Numbered from the stretch's first letter, positions 38,538-47,544 are shown. The stretch: DNA of 64,000 nt from CAXTKD01 sp964244885 (GCA_964244885.1 CAXTKD010000015.1:11506-75505); one strand, 5' to 3'. Notes: generated by a model not told the origin, from the sequence alone. Made by a program: numbers and translations.

Positions 38538-40285
38538 ACGAGCGCCTTGGCGTCTTCGTCGGCCTCGCCGATCGTCTCCGCCGCGTGGAGCATCATTTCG
38601 GTGTGCGCGGCGCCCGATGGGATCATCGGGAAGCAGTTGGCGAGCTTCGCCACGCGGCAATCGACCATCACCGGGCCGGGCGCCGCCAGCATGGCGGCGA
38701 TGCCGTCGTCGAGGTCCTCGGGGCGTTCGATCCGCAGCCCGGTCCAGCCATAGGCCTCGGCGAGCTTGACGAAATCCGGGAGCGCGTCGCTGTAGCTTTC
38801 CGCATAGCGGCCGCCGTGGTTCAGCTCCTGCCACTGGCGTACCATCCCCATATATTCGTTGTTGAGGATGAAGATCTTGACCGGCAGGCGGTACTGCGCC
38901 GCCGTGGACATCTCCTGGATGTTCATCAGGATCGACGCCTCGCCCGCGATGTCGATCACCAGCGCGTCGGGGTTGGCGATCTGCGCTCCGATCGCGGCGG
39001 GCAGGCCGTAGCCCATCGTGCCGAGGCCGCCGCTCGTCAGCCACTTGTTCGGGTCGTCGAAGTGGAAGTGCTGCGCCGCCCACATCTGGTGCTGGCCGAC
39101 CTCGGTCGAGATGATCGGGTTCAGGTGATGCGTCGCGTCGTAGAGCCGCTTGATCGCCTGCTGCGGCAGGATCTCGGCGCCCTTCTGCTCGAAGGCCAGG
39201 CAGTTGACCGCGCGCCAGCCGGCGATGCGGCGGAACCACTCGCCGAGGTCGGCGGCCTGGTGGCCCCGCGCCTTCCACAGCGCCACCATGTCGGCGATCA
39301 CCGAGCCCGCGTCGCCGACGATGCCGAGATCGACGTGCACGGTCTTGTTGATCGACGAGCGGTCGATGTCGACGTGGATCTTCCGGCTGTCGGGCGAGAA
39401 GGCGTCGAGGCGGCCGGTGACCCGGTCGTCGAAGCGCGCGCCGAGGCAGACCATCAGGTCGCAGCCGTGCATCGCCAGATTGGCCTCGTAGGTCCCGTGC
39501 ATGCCGAGCATGCCGAGCCATTGCGGGCTCGACGCCGGGAAGGCGCCGAGGCCCATCAGCGTCGAGGTCACCGGCGCGCCGGTCAGCGCCGCCAGCTCGC
39601 GCAAGGCAGACGAGGCAGACGGTCCCGCGTTGATGATGCCGCCCCCGGTGTAGAGGATCGGGCGCTCGGCCGCGGCGAGCATCTCGACCGCGGTCTCGAT
39701 CGCGGTGGCGTCTCCCTTCACCTGCGGCTTGTAGGTCTTGTGCTCGACCGACCCGCGCGCCCGATAGCGGGTGCGCGCGACCTGGATGTCCTTGGGGATG
39801 TCGACGACCACCGGCCCCGGCCGGCCCGAGGTGGCGATCAGGAACGCCTCGCGGATCGTGTCGGCGAGCTTGTCGGTGTCCTTCACCAGATAGTTGTGCT
39901 TGGAGCAGTGGCGGGTGATGCCGACGGTGTCGCATTCCTGGAAGGCGTCGGTGCCGATCAGGTGGGTCGGCACCTGGCCGGTGATGATGACGAGCGGAAT
40001 CGAATCGAGCATCGCGTCGGCGATGCCGGTGACGGCGTTGGTCGCGCCCGGCCCCGAGGTGACGAGCACGACGCCGGGCTTGCCGGTGGAGCGGGCATAG
40101 CCCTCCGCCGCATGGACCGCCCCGCCTTCCTGCCGGACGAGGATGTGACGGATCGCCGACTGCCGGAACAGCGCGTCGTAGATCGGCAGAACCGCGCCGC
40201 CGGGATAGCCGAAGATCGTATCGACCCCGAGGTCGGTGAGGACCCGGACAAGCGCTTCGGCGCCGGTGAGATCGGTTGAGGACAT
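38534..40285 (-). CDS. ilvB: Acetolactate synthase large (catalytic) subunit
   Basis: Thiamine-diphosphate enzyme starting branched-chain amino acid synthesis. The 583 residues open with GAEALVRVLTDLGVDTIFGY and PGGAVLPIYDAL (catalytic Glu follows in RQEGGAVHAAEGYARSTG). The middle FAD domain has GARFDDRVTG, and the C-terminal thiamine-diphosphate motif is GEASILMNIQEM with ILNNEYMGMVRQW. The usual GDG of the metal motif reads AGEAS here, within known variation of this clade as far as I can judge. It is followed by the DUF559 insertion. Confidence 0.95.
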   Translation of the reverse strand: MSSTDLTGAEALVRVLTDLGVDTIFGYPGGAVLPIYDALFRQSAIRHILVRQEGGAVHAAEGYARSTGKPGVVLVTSGPGATNAVTGIADAMLDSIPLVIITGQVPTHLIGTDAFQECDTVGITRHCSKHNYLVKDTDKLADTIREAFLIATSGRPGPVVVDIPKDIQVARTRYRARGSVEHKTYKPQVKGDATAIETAVEMLAAAERPILYTGGGIINAGPSASSALRELAALTGAPVTSTLMGLGAFPASSPQWLGMLGMHGTYEANLAMHGCDLMVCLGARFDDRVTGRLDAFSPDSRKIHVDIDRSSINKTVHVDLGIVGDAGSVIADMVALWKARGHQAADLGEWFRRIAGWRAVNCLAFEQKGAEILPQQAIKRLYDATHHLNPIISTEVGQHQMWAAQHFHFDDPNKWLTSGGLGTMGYGLPAAIGAQIANPDALVIDIAGEASILMNIQEMSTAAQYRLPVKIFILNNEYMGMVRQWQELNHGGRYAESYSDALPDFVKLAEAYGWTGLRIERPEDLDDGIAAMLAAPGPVMVDCRVAKLANCFPMIPSGAAHTEMMLHAAETIGEADEDAKALV

Positions 40286-40344
40286 GGTTGATCCGATGAC
40301 AATGCGTGGGGCGGGCTACAGAGATTAAGTTGCGCTGTCAACGG

Positions 40345-41265
40345 CTATTGGCGCAACTTTATTACGATTTCCTTGATGAAAGCGCCACTTTCGTTCGAGA
40401 GGACGCGTCGCCACTCCGCAGTCTGGTTGCGAAACCAGGTGCTCTGCCGCTTGGCGTAATGCCGGGTGTCGCGCCGCGCCTCGTCCGCCGCCTGCGCCAG
40501 CGTCGCCTCGCCCGCGAGGTGGCGGGCGAGCGGCGGCACCCCCAGCGCCTTCATCACCGGCCGCTCGGGCGGCAGGCCGCGCGCTAGCAGCGCCTCGACC
40601 TCGGCCAGCGCGCCCTCCGCCAGCATCGCGCCGAACCGCGCGTCGCAGCGCGCGTAGAGCGCCTCGCGCTCGATCTCGACGACGGCGGCGTGGAGCGTCA
40701 CCGCGCCCGACAGCCCGCCCGCCGGCTCGGCCTGCCAAGCCGCCAGCGGCCGGCCGCTGGCACGCACCACCTCGAGCGCGCGGGCGACGCGCTGGCGGTC
40801 GGCAGAGTTGAGGCGCGCGGCGGCGTCCGGGTCGTCTCGCTTTAGCGCCTCATAGGCCTCGGCAGGCGGCATCGCCCGCACCGCTTCGCGAACCGTATCG
40901 GATACCGGCGGCACCGGCGCGATGCCGTCCAGCAAGGTGCGAAGATAGAGCCCCGACCCGCCGACGAGGATCGGCAGCCGCCCGGCGGCGTGCGCGGCGG
41001 CGACCTCGGCCACCGCCATCTCCGCCCAGGCGGCGGCCGAGCACACGGTGTCGCCATCGACGACGCCGTAGAGGCGGTGGGGCGCCCTCGCCTCCTCCGC
41101 CGCGGAGGGCCGCGCGGTCAGCACCCTGAGGTCGGCGTAGACCTGGCTCGCGTCGGCATTGATCACCACGCCGTCCGCCGCTTCCGCAAGCGCCAGCGCC
41201 AGCGCCGACTTGCCGCTGGCGGTCGGCCCTGCGATGACGGCCAAGGGTGGTTTTGGAGCGTTCAT
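40345..41265 (-). CDS. miaA: tRNA dimethylallyltransferase
   Basis: Isopentenylates A37 of tRNAs reading codons that start with U. The 306 residues show the P-loop VIAGPTASGKSALA (10-23), DASQVYADLRVLTARPS, LVGGSGLYLRTLLDG and the C-terminal DTRHYAKRQSTWFRNQ. Its ATG (41265-41263) overlaps by two bases the ATG of the divergent serB gene (41264-41266): the shared sequence is CATG. About 59 bp separate its stop from the ilvB start on the same strand. Confidence 0.94.
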   Translation of the reverse strand: MNAPKPPLAVIAGPTASGKSALALALAEAADGVVINADASQVYADLRVLTARPSAAEEARAPHRLYGVVDGDTVCSAAAWAEMAVAEVAAAHAAGRLPILVGGSGLYLRTLLDGIAPVPPVSDTVREAVRAMPPAEAYEALKRDDPDAAARLNSADRQRVARALEVVRASGRPLAAWQAEPAGGLSGAVTLHAAVVEIEREALYARCDARFGAMLAEGALAEVEALLARGLPPERPVMKALGVPPLARHLAGEATLAQAADEARRDTRHYAKRQSTWFRNQTAEWRRVLSNESGAFIKEIVIKLRQ

Positions 41266-42142
41266 GAACCTTGCGACTTTGGTGGCCGACGGCTTGTCGG
41301 CCGGGACGTGCGCGCGCGCAAGCGACGCGTTGCGCGACCTTGGCGGTGAACCTCACGGCCTGAGCTGGACCGAGCCCGGCGTGGCGGCGGACATCAGCTT
41401 TGCCGGTGCCGACCTGCACGCCGCCCGCGCCGCGCTCGAAACCGCGCTCCCCGACACCGATGTCATCGTCCAGCCCGCCGAGGGCCGCGCCAAGCGCCTG
41501 CTGATCGCCGACATGGATTCCACCATGATCACCGTCGAATGCATCGACGAGCTCGCCGACTATGCCGGCATCAAGACGCAAGTCGCGGCGGTGACCGAGG
41601 CGGCGATGCGCGGCGAGCTCGATTTTGTCGCGGCGCTCGACGCGCGGGTCGCGCTGCTCAAGGGCCTGCCCGCCGAGACGGTCGACCGCTGCTATCGCGA
41701 GCGGGTCCGCCTGATGCCCGGCGCCCGGGCGCTGGTGCGGACGATGCGCGCCCACGGCGCCTACACGGTGCTGGTTTCCGGCGGCTTCAGCCTGTTCGCG
41801 GATCGGGTCGCCGAGGCGATCGGCTTCGAGCGCGCGCTGGCGAACAGGCTGTTGGTCGAAGGCGATGCGCTGGCCGGGGCGGTGGCGCGGCCGGTCGTCG
41901 ACGCCGGAACCAAGCTGGCGACGCTCAAAAGCGACGCGGCGGCGCGCGGCATCGCGCTCGCCGACTGCCTCGCGGTCGGCGACGGCGCCAACGACATCCC
42001 GATGATCGGGGCGGCGGGGCTTGGCGTCGCCTATCACGCCAAGCCCAAGACCGAGGCGGCGGCGGGCGCGGCGGTGCGATTTGGCGACCTCAGCGTGCTT
42101 CTCTACGCGCAGGGCTACGCCCGCACTCTCTGGTCGGCATAG
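41264..42142 (+). CDS. serB: Phosphoserine phosphatase
   Basis: Last step of serine synthesis. The 292 residues have an N-terminal ACT-like region (about 1-70) and the HAD phosphatase domain: IADMDSTMI with nucleophile Asp83 and acid Asp85, VLVSGGFSLFADR, and VGDGANDIPMIGAAG. ATG 41264 has a GGAG site 5 nt upstream. Its start codon overlaps that of divergent miaA, so each gene's promoter must lie inside the other's coding sequence. Confidence 0.94.
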   Translation: MNLATLVADGLSAGTCARASDALRDLGGEPHGLSWTEPGVAADISFAGADLHAARAALETALPDTDVIVQPAEGRAKRLLIADMDSTMITVECIDELADYAGIKTQVAAVTEAAMRGELDFVAALDARVALLKGLPAETVDRCYRERVRLMPGARALVRTMRAHGAYTVLVSGGFSLFADRVAEAIGFERALANRLLVEGDALAGAVARPVVDAGTKLATLKSDAAARGIALADCLAVGDGANDIPMIGAAGLGVAYHAKPKTEAAAGAAVRFGDLSVLLYAQGYARTLWSA

Positions 42143-42234
42143 CCGGATTTACGGTCCATTACGGAACAAAGCCCTCAGTCGGCGGTTTGGCTACGTAAGC
42201 CATGGGGCATCATGGCACTTGCTTGGGGGTTGGG

Positions 42235-42642
42235 GTGACCAGCGATTTTGGTGAAGTCCAGCGGTCGCCGGGTAGCCTGTCCGGCAGGCGCGTGCTGATC
42301 GTCGAGGACGAGGTGATCGTCGCCTTCAACATGGAATGTGAGGTCGAGGACGCCGGCGGTGTCGTCGCGGGTCCGGCCTATAGCGTCGGCGAGGCGCGGC
42401 TGCTGGTCGACGGCGCCGACGTCGCCATACTCGACATCAACATCAACGGCGAGCAGATCTGGGCGATCGCCGACATCCTGCGCGCCCGCTCTATCCCCTT
42501 CGTCTTCGCCAGCGCCAATTGCCAGGATCCGAACGCCATCCCCGCGAAATATGCCGACGTTCCCTGCTTCGACAAACCCGTGTCCATGACCCGCCTGATC
42601 GCGACGCTCTCCGATCTCACCTCGGCCGAAATAGCCGCCTGA
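42235..42642 (+). CDS. Single-domain response regulator (receiver only)
   Basis: About 135 residues forming one CheY-like receiver without output domain: RVLIVEDEVIVAFNME, the phosphoacceptor in VAILDININ, the switch Ser in FVFASAN and the conserved Lys in CFDKPVS. Such stand-alone receivers are typical of alphaproteobacterial phosphorelays. The start is unclear: GTG 42235 after a GGGGGTTGGGG run is my preference, with ATG 42202 as alternative (11 more residues). No kinase is adjacent. Confidence 0.83.
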   Translation: MTSDFGEVQRSPGSLSGRRVLIVEDEVIVAFNMECEVEDAGGVVAGPAYSVGEARLLVDGADVAILDININGEQIWAIADILRARSIPFVFASANCQDPNAIPAKYADVPCFDKPVSMTRLIATLSDLTSAEIAA

Positions 42643-42666
42643 TTCCTTTCCCCTGGAGGAGAGCGC

Positions 42667-43407
42667 TCAGCAGCTCGGCGTCTTCCCCGCCGCCCGCGCC
42701 TTCGCGACTTCGGCGCGCGCCAGCGCCAGGTCGGCCAGGAACGCCGGATTCTCGATCTCCGCCGCGTATACCGCCGAGCCGACCAGTCGTCCCGCCATCA
42801 CATCGCTCGGATAATGGACGCGGCAGGCGACGCGGTTGTCGCCGATCGACGCGCCGAAGGCGATCGCATCATCGCGCCGCCCCGGCGCGAGGCTCGCCAG
42901 CGCGAAGCCCCAGAGCCAGCCGGTCGCGGCATAGCCGCTGGGATAGGACGTGCTGCCCATCCCCGCCTTGGCCTTGGGGTCGCACGCTTGCGCGCCGGGC
43001 TCGTCGGTATAGGGGCGCGGCCGTTTGTAGAGCGCCTTGACCCGCCCCGCCGTCCGCTCGGCATCGGTGCCGAGCCGTTCCAGCAGGCGGAGCGTCACCG
43101 GCGTCGTCGCGGGATCGAGCGCCGCGCCGATCACGCAACTGACATGCGCGCGCATCGCGGCGGACGACGGATCGAGCTCCTCGGCCGCGCGCTTCCACGT
43201 CGCGTCGCCGATACGCGCGCGCGCCGCCCGGTGCGCGGCGCGGTCGGCGGCGAAGGCCGGCGTGCCGGGCGCCGGCGGCGGCGCGATGAACCGCGTCGCG
43301 TCGGGAAGTGCCGAAGCGTCGAGATAGCCGGGCGGCATGCCTTGCGCGACCGCCGCGGAGATCGCGACGGTCGATGCCGCGACGATCCAAATCCAGGCGT
43401 GGCTCAT
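42667..43407 (-). CDS. PAP2-family acid phosphatase (class A nonspecific type)
   Basis: A 246-residue exported phosphatase. Signal peptide about 1-21 with AVA-Q. The PAP2 signature is complete: KALYKRPRP, then SYPSGYAATGW, then NRVACRVHYPSDVMAGR with the catalytic His. The C-terminal EIENPAFLADLALARAEV is helical. The arrangement matches bacterial class A acid phosphatases (PhoN-like), which release phosphate in the periplasm. Convergent with the receiver gene and divergent from clpA. Confidence 0.9.
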   Translation of the reverse strand: MSHAWIWIVAASTVAISAAVAQGMPPGYLDASALPDATRFIAPPPAPGTPAFAADRAAHRAARARIGDATWKRAAEELDPSSAAMRAHVSCVIGAALDPATTPVTLRLLERLGTDAERTAGRVKALYKRPRPYTDEPGAQACDPKAKAGMGSTSYPSGYAATGWLWGFALASLAPGRRDDAIAFGASIGDNRVACRVHYPSDVMAGRLVGSAVYAAEIENPAFLADLALARAEVAKARAAGKTPSC

Positions 43408-43527
43408 CCCAATCCCCTTGAATCAAGGCCAAAAATCGCCGCCCCTTGATGTCGCGGCGGCCACACCCGATCTTTTTAGCAAGTTCCTTCGTTGACCGAA
43501 GGCGAATTCTCCCGGAGATTATCCCCC

Positions 43528-45876
43528 ATGCCGTCATTCGCCCGCGAACTCGAGCATACGCTCCACAACGCTCTCGCCGAGGCGAGCCGCCGCCACCACG
43601 AATATGCCACGCTGGAGCATCTGCTCTTCGCGCTGATCGGAGACAGCCACGCCAGCGCGGTGATGAAGGCCTGCGGGGTCGACGTCGAGGAGCTGGCCGG
43701 CCAGGTCACGCTCTATCTCGATACCGAGCTCAATTCGCTGAAGGCCGACGGCAACGTCGAGCCGAGCCCGACCGCGGGCTTCCAGCGAGTCGTCCAGCGC
43801 GCGATCCTGCACGTCCAGTCGTCGGGCCGCGACGAAGTGACCGGCGCCAACGTGCTGGTCGCGCTGTTCAGCGAGCGCGAAAGCCACGCCGTCTACTTCC
43901 TGCAGCAGCAGGACATGACCCGCCTCGACGCGGTCTCCTTCATCAGCCACGGCGTCGCCAAGAGCGGCGCATCGGAGCCGCGCCTCGCCAAGGGCGCCGA
44001 CAAGTCGGAGGAGGAGCGCGAGGCGCGCCCCGAAAAGCCGCAGTCGAAGGGCAACGAGTCGGCGCTGAAGCAGTTCACCGTCGATCTCAACGAGAAGTCG
44101 AAGGCCGGCAAGGTCGATCCGCTGATCGGCCGCATGGCCGAGGTCGACCGCACGATCCAGATCCTCTGCCGCCGTTCGAAGAACAATCCGCTCTATGTGG
44201 GCGATCCCGGCGTCGGCAAGACCGCGATCGCCGAAGGCCTCGCCCGCAAGATCGTCGAGGGCCAGGTTCCCGACGTCCTGAAGGAAGCGGTGATCTACTC
44301 GCTCGACATGGGCGCGCTGCTCGCCGGCACCCGCTATCGCGGCGACTTCGAGGAGCGGCTGAAAAACGTCGTCAACGAGCTCGAGAAGCTGCCGAACGCC
44401 GTTCTCTTCATCGACGAGATCCACACCGTAATCGGCGCCGGCGCGACCTCCGGCGGCGCAATGGACGCGTCGAACCTGCTGAAGCCCGCGCTATCCTCGG
44501 GCGCGATCCGCTGCATCGGATCGACGACCTACAAGGAGTTCCGCAACCACTTCGAGAAGGACCGCGCGCTGCTGCGCCGCTTCCAGAAGATCGACGTGGT
44601 GGAGCCGACCGTCGAGGACACGATCAAGATCCTCTCCGGGCTCCGCGGCTATTTCGAGGAGCATCACAAGCTCCGCTACACGCCCGACGCCATCAAGGCG
44701 GCGGTCGAGCTGTCGTCGCGCTACATCAACGACCGGAAGCTCCCCGACAAGGCGATCGACGTGATCGACGAGGCGGGCGCCTCGCAGATGCTGGTCGCGG
44801 TGTCGAAGCGGAAGAAGGTCATCACCGCCAGGGAGATCGAGGCCGTCATCGCGACGATGGCGCGCATCCCCCCGAAATCGGTGTCGAACGACGACAAGCA
44901 GGTGCTGGCAACGCTGGAGCCCGATTTGAAGCGCGTGGTCTTCGGCCAGGATGCGGCGATCCACGTCCTGTCTTCGGCGATCAAGCTCAGCCGGGCGGGC
45001 CTGCGCGAGCCCGACAAGCCGATCGGCAACTATCTGTTCTCCGGCCCCACCGGCGTCGGCAAGACCGAGGTCGCGCGCCAGCTCGCCAACATCATGGGCA
45101 TCCCGCTCCAGCGCTTCGACATGTCCGAATATATGGAGCGCCACTCGGTCAGCCGGTTGATTGGCGCGCCCCCGGGCTATGTCGGCTTCGACCAGGGCGG
45201 CCTCCTGACCGACGCGGTCGATCAGCAGCCGCACTGCGTCCTGCTGCTCGACGAGATCGAGAAGGCGCATCCGGACCTGTTCAACATCCTTCTGCAGGTG
45301 ATGGACAACGGCAAGCTCACCGACCACCACGGCAAGACCGTCGATTTCCGCAACGTCATCCTGATCATGACCACCAACGCCGGCGCGTCGGACATGGCGC
45401 GCGAGTCGATCGGCTTCGGCCAGGCCGGGCGTGAGGATGTGCAGGAGGAGGCGGTGAAGAAGCTCTTCACCCCTGAATTCCGCAACCGCCTCGATGCCAT
45501 CGTGCCGTTCGATTACCTGCCGACCCCGGTGATCGGCATGGTCGTCGACAAGTTCATCCTGCAGCTCGAGGTGCAGCTCGCCGAGCGCGAGGTGCATGTG
45601 GCGCTGGACGACGACGCGAAGGCCTGGCTGATCGAGCGCGGCTACGATCGTCTCTATGGCGCCCGCCCGATGGCCCGCCTCATCCAGGAGAAGATCAAGC
45701 AGCCGCTCGCCGAGGAACTGCTGTTCGGCAAGCTCGTCCACGGCGGCGAGGTGGTGGTGCACCTTAAGGACGGCGCCCTCTCCTTCGAGATCACCGCCGC
45801 CGCGCCAAAGGTGAAGCGCGGCTTCAAGAAGAAGGAAGTGGAGGGCGCCGGCCCTCCCGCCGACGAGGCCGTTTAG
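43528..45876 (+). CDS. clpA: ClpA, ATP-dependent unfoldase of the ClpAP protease
   Basis: AAA+ unfoldase that feeds ClpP. The 782 residues have the N-terminal ClpS-binding repeat domain (about 1-150), D1 with GDPGVGKT and LFIDEIHTVIGAG, and D2 with GPTGVGKTE and LLLDEIEKAHPD. The ClpP-docking loop is ESIGFGQ (IGF-type). The C-terminal tail is Lys-rich (VKRGFKKKE). Start ATG 43528 (MPSFARELE). Its adaptor ClpS is encoded at 31163-31516. The gene ends 33 bp before a palindromic element. Confidence 0.95.
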   Translation: MPSFARELEHTLHNALAEASRRHHEYATLEHLLFALIGDSHASAVMKACGVDVEELAGQVTLYLDTELNSLKADGNVEPSPTAGFQRVVQRAILHVQSSGRDEVTGANVLVALFSERESHAVYFLQQQDMTRLDAVSFISHGVAKSGASEPRLAKGADKSEEEREARPEKPQSKGNESALKQFTVDLNEKSKAGKVDPLIGRMAEVDRTIQILCRRSKNNPLYVGDPGVGKTAIAEGLARKIVEGQVPDVLKEAVIYSLDMGALLAGTRYRGDFEERLKNVVNELEKLPNAVLFIDEIHTVIGAGATSGGAMDASNLLKPALSSGAIRCIGSTTYKEFRNHFEKDRALLRRFQKIDVVEPTVEDTIKILSGLRGYFEEHHKLRYTPDAIKAAVELSSRYINDRKLPDKAIDVIDEAGASQMLVAVSKRKKVITAREIEAVIATMARIPPKSVSNDDKQVLATLEPDLKRVVFGQDAAIHVLSSAIKLSRAGLREPDKPIGNYLFSGPTGVGKTEVARQLANIMGIPLQRFDMSEYMERHSVSRLIGAPPGYVGFDQGGLLTDAVDQQPHCVLLLDEIEKAHPDLFNILLQVMDNGKLTDHHGKTVDFRNVILIMTTNAGASDMARESIGFGQAGREDVQEEAVKKLFTPEFRNRLDAIVPFDYLPTPVIGMVVDKFILQLEVQLAEREVHVALDDDAKAWLIERGYDRLYGARPMARLIQEKIKQPLAEELLFGKLVHGGEVVVHLKDGALSFEITAAAPKVKRGFKKKEVEGAGPPADEAV

Positions 45877-45909
45877 CGTTTAGGCGCTCGGCGCGACACC
45901 AACACGCTA

Positions 45910-45979
45910 CCGTCATCCCGGCGAAAGCCGGGACCCAGACGATCGGCCGACTGGGTCCCGACTTTCGTCGGGATGACGG
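45910..45979. repeat. Palindromic element, family A, copy 1 (left of GIY-YIG gene)
   Basis: 70-bp imperfect inverted repeat: CCGTCATCCCGGCGAAAGCC followed by GGGACCCAG on the left, with CTGGGTCCCGACTTTCGTCG then GGATGACGG on the right. It can fold into one long hairpin or two small ones. It lies 33 bp after the clpA stop and may help end that transcript. Confidence 0.9.
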
Positions 45980-45997
45980 TTGTTGTTAAATGCGCGA

Positions 45998-46285
45998 ATG
46001 GAAAAAGGCGGCTGGGTCTACCTCTTGGCGTCGCGCCGGAATGGAGCGCTCTATTGCGGCGTAACGAATGACCTCGCCCGCCGCGTCTGGGAACATCGGG
46101 AAGGCGTGGCCGACAGCTTCACCCGCAAATACGGCATCAAGACCCTGGTCTGGGCCGAGCAGCACGAAGACATCCGTGAAGCGATCGTCCGCGAAAAGCG
46201 CATCAAGGAATGGCGCCGCGCCTGGAAAATGGAGCTGATCGAAAGCGTAAATCCCGATTGGCGCGACCTGTATCCAGAACTGTGA
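45998..46285 (+). CDS. Small GIY-YIG endonuclease
   Basis: A 95-residue protein made of a single GIY-YIG domain (UPF0213/SLX1-like subgroup). Motifs: GWVYLLASRRNGALYCGVTND for the two GIY/YIG strands (WVYLL and LYCG), RRVWEHREG with the catalytic Arg, and REAIVREKRIKEWRRAWK with the conserved Glu of the metal site. No DNA-recognition domain is present. It lies centrally between two 70-bp palindromes, which suggests that these are its substrate; this link is an inference. An in-frame ATG at 45980 is possible, but its extra six residues do not fit the family. Confidence 0.88.
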   Translation: MEKGGWVYLLASRRNGALYCGVTNDLARRVWEHREGVADSFTRKYGIKTLVWAEQHEDIREAIVREKRIKEWRRAWKMELIESVNPDWRDLYPEL

Positions 46286-46304
46286 AGCCGTCCCCCAATG
46301 ACCA

Positions 46305-46374
46305 CCGTCATCCCGGCGAAAGCCGGGACCCAGACGGTCGTCCCGCTGGATCCCGGCTTTCGCCGGGATGACGG
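46305..46374. repeat. Palindromic element, family A, copy 2 (right of GIY-YIG gene)
   Basis: 70 bp, same first 31 bases as copy 1. The right arm (TGGATCCCGGCTTTCGCCGG then GATGACGG) is an even better complement of the left arm than in copy 1. No further copy is seen to the right before the next gene. Confidence 0.9.
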
Positions 46375-46444
46375 AGGGGTTTGGATGTGAAGCAATTGCT
46401 TACGACGCTTGCGGCTTCCCAAATCCCCGGCGCATAATGCGCCG

Positions 46445-46639
46445 ATGAACCGCCGCCTCGCCGCCGCCGCCGCGCTCGCCCTCGCCGCCCTCGCCTTCGC
46501 GCGGCCGGCGACCGTCAACCTCTCCTTCGCCCACGCGGACGACCCCAGCCCGCGCCGCTTCGAGGCGAGCGCTCAGGTGCTCGGCCTCGCGGTCGGGCTG
46601 GTCCTGAGCTGGTCGCAGCACGCGCCCGTCACGCGATGA
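46445..46639 (+). CDS. Small hydrophobic protein of unknown function
   Basis: A 64-residue protein with a signal-peptide-like or membrane segment at about 4-20 (LAAAAALALAALAFA) and a second hydrophobic stretch near 49-58. The middle has NLSFAHADDPSPRRFEAS. Its stop overlaps the ATG of the dienelactone hydrolase gene (ATGA), which supports it being translated. No family recognised. Confidence 0.55.
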   Translation: MNRRLAAAAALALAALAFARPATVNLSFAHADDPSPRRFEASAQVLGLAVGLVLSWSQHAPVTR

Positions 46640-47544
46640 GCGATCGCCCGCCGATCACCCAGGCGATGATCGACCTATACGACGAATTCACCCACGTCAC
46701 CTTCGACCGCCGCCGCCTAATGACCGGCCTCGCGCGCCTCGCCGGCGGCAGTGCTGCGGCCTGCTCCGTGCTGCCGCTGCTCCAGGCCTCGCCCGCCGCC
46801 GCTGCGATCAGCGCCGCCGACGATCCGCGCCTCATCACCACCAAGCTCGGCTGGCTCGGCGCCGGCGATGTGCCGATGACCGGCTACATGGCGCGCCCGA
46901 AGACGACCCGCGCCAAGCTCCCCGCGGTGATGGTGATCCACGAGAACCGCGGCCTCACCCCGCATATCGAGGATGTCGCGCGCCGCATCGCGCTCGAGGG
47001 CTTCGTCGCGCTCGCGCCCGATTTCCTGAGCCCCGCCGGCGGCACCCCGTCCGACGAGGACCAGGCGCGAACGATGATCGGCGCGCTCGATCCCGCCCAG
47101 ACCGTCGCCCACGCCGTCGCGACCGTGAAGTATCTCGCCGACGATTTCGTCCCCGCCTCGGGCAAGGTCGGCGCGGTCGGCTTTTGTTGGGGCGGCGGCC
47201 TCGTCAACCGCACCGCGATCGCCGCCGGCAAGCAGCTAAAGGCCGGCGTCGCCTATTACGGCATGATCCCCGCCGACCTCACCCAGGTCGGCGCGATCAA
47301 GGCGCGCATGCTGCTCCACTACGGCGGCCTCGACATGCGATTGAACGCCGGCATCCCCGCCTACCGCGCAGCGCTGGAAGCCGCCAAGGTCCGCCACGAG
47401 ATCTTCGTCTACGAGGGCGCCAACCACGCCTTCAACAACGACACCAGCGCCGCCCGCTACGACAAGCCCGCCGCCGACCTCGCCTGGGGCCGCACCATCG
47501 CGCTGTTCAAGGACGCGCTGAAGCCGGGACCGCTTGGGGTTTAA
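46636..47544 (+). CDS. Dienelactone hydrolase-family protein, probably exported
   Basis: A 302-residue alpha/beta hydrolase with the Cys nucleophile typical of dienelactone hydrolases. Catalytic residues are Cys in GAVGFCWGGG (about 182), Asp in HYGGLDMRLN and His in EGANHAFNND. IHENRGLTPHIEDVARRIA near 97-115 is the conserved Glu/Asn loop. An N-terminal RRRLMTGLARLAGGSAAACS stretch resembles a Tat-type signal. Substrate unknown. It is coupled to the upstream 64-residue gene. Confidence 0.87.
   Translation: MSDRPPITQAMIDLYDEFTHVTFDRRRLMTGLARLAGGSAAACSVLPLLQASPAAAAISAADDPRLITTKLGWLGAGDVPMTGYMARPKTTRAKLPAVMVIHENRGLTPHIEDVARRIALEGFVALAPDFLSPAGGTPSDEDQARTMIGALDPAQTVAHAVATVKYLADDFVPASGKVGAVGFCWGGGLVNRTAIAAGKQLKAGVAYYGMIPADLTQVGAIKARMLLHYGGLDMRLNAGIPAYRAALEAAKVRHEIFVYEGANHAFNNDTSAARYDKPAADLAWGRTIALFKDALKPGPLGV

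Larger units (their letters stand above)
45910..46374. mobile_element. Candidate palindrome-flanked nuclease unit (family A ends, GIY-YIG cargo)
   Basis: Two 70-bp copies (45910-45979 and 46305-46374) frame a 325-bp interior with one gene. Both copies start with the same 31 bases, CCGTCATCCCGGCGAAAGCC then GGGACCCAGAC, and both end GGGATGACGG. Each is itself an imperfect palindrome. Spacing is symmetric: 18 bp from copy 1 to the ATG and 19 bp from the stop to copy 2. The ends match the ileS insertion at 5018-5117. Mobility is inferred. Confidence 0.6.

Noticed and set aside
42648..42666. CCCCTGGAGGAGAG between the receiver and PAP2 genes as a family B copy
   Set aside because: A single half-hairpin without the partner arm; may be chance in G+C-rich DNA.
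45910..46374. CRISPR-like array formed by the two 70-bp copies
   Set aside because: Only two copies, palindromic, with a gene between them; no spacer series and no cas genes.
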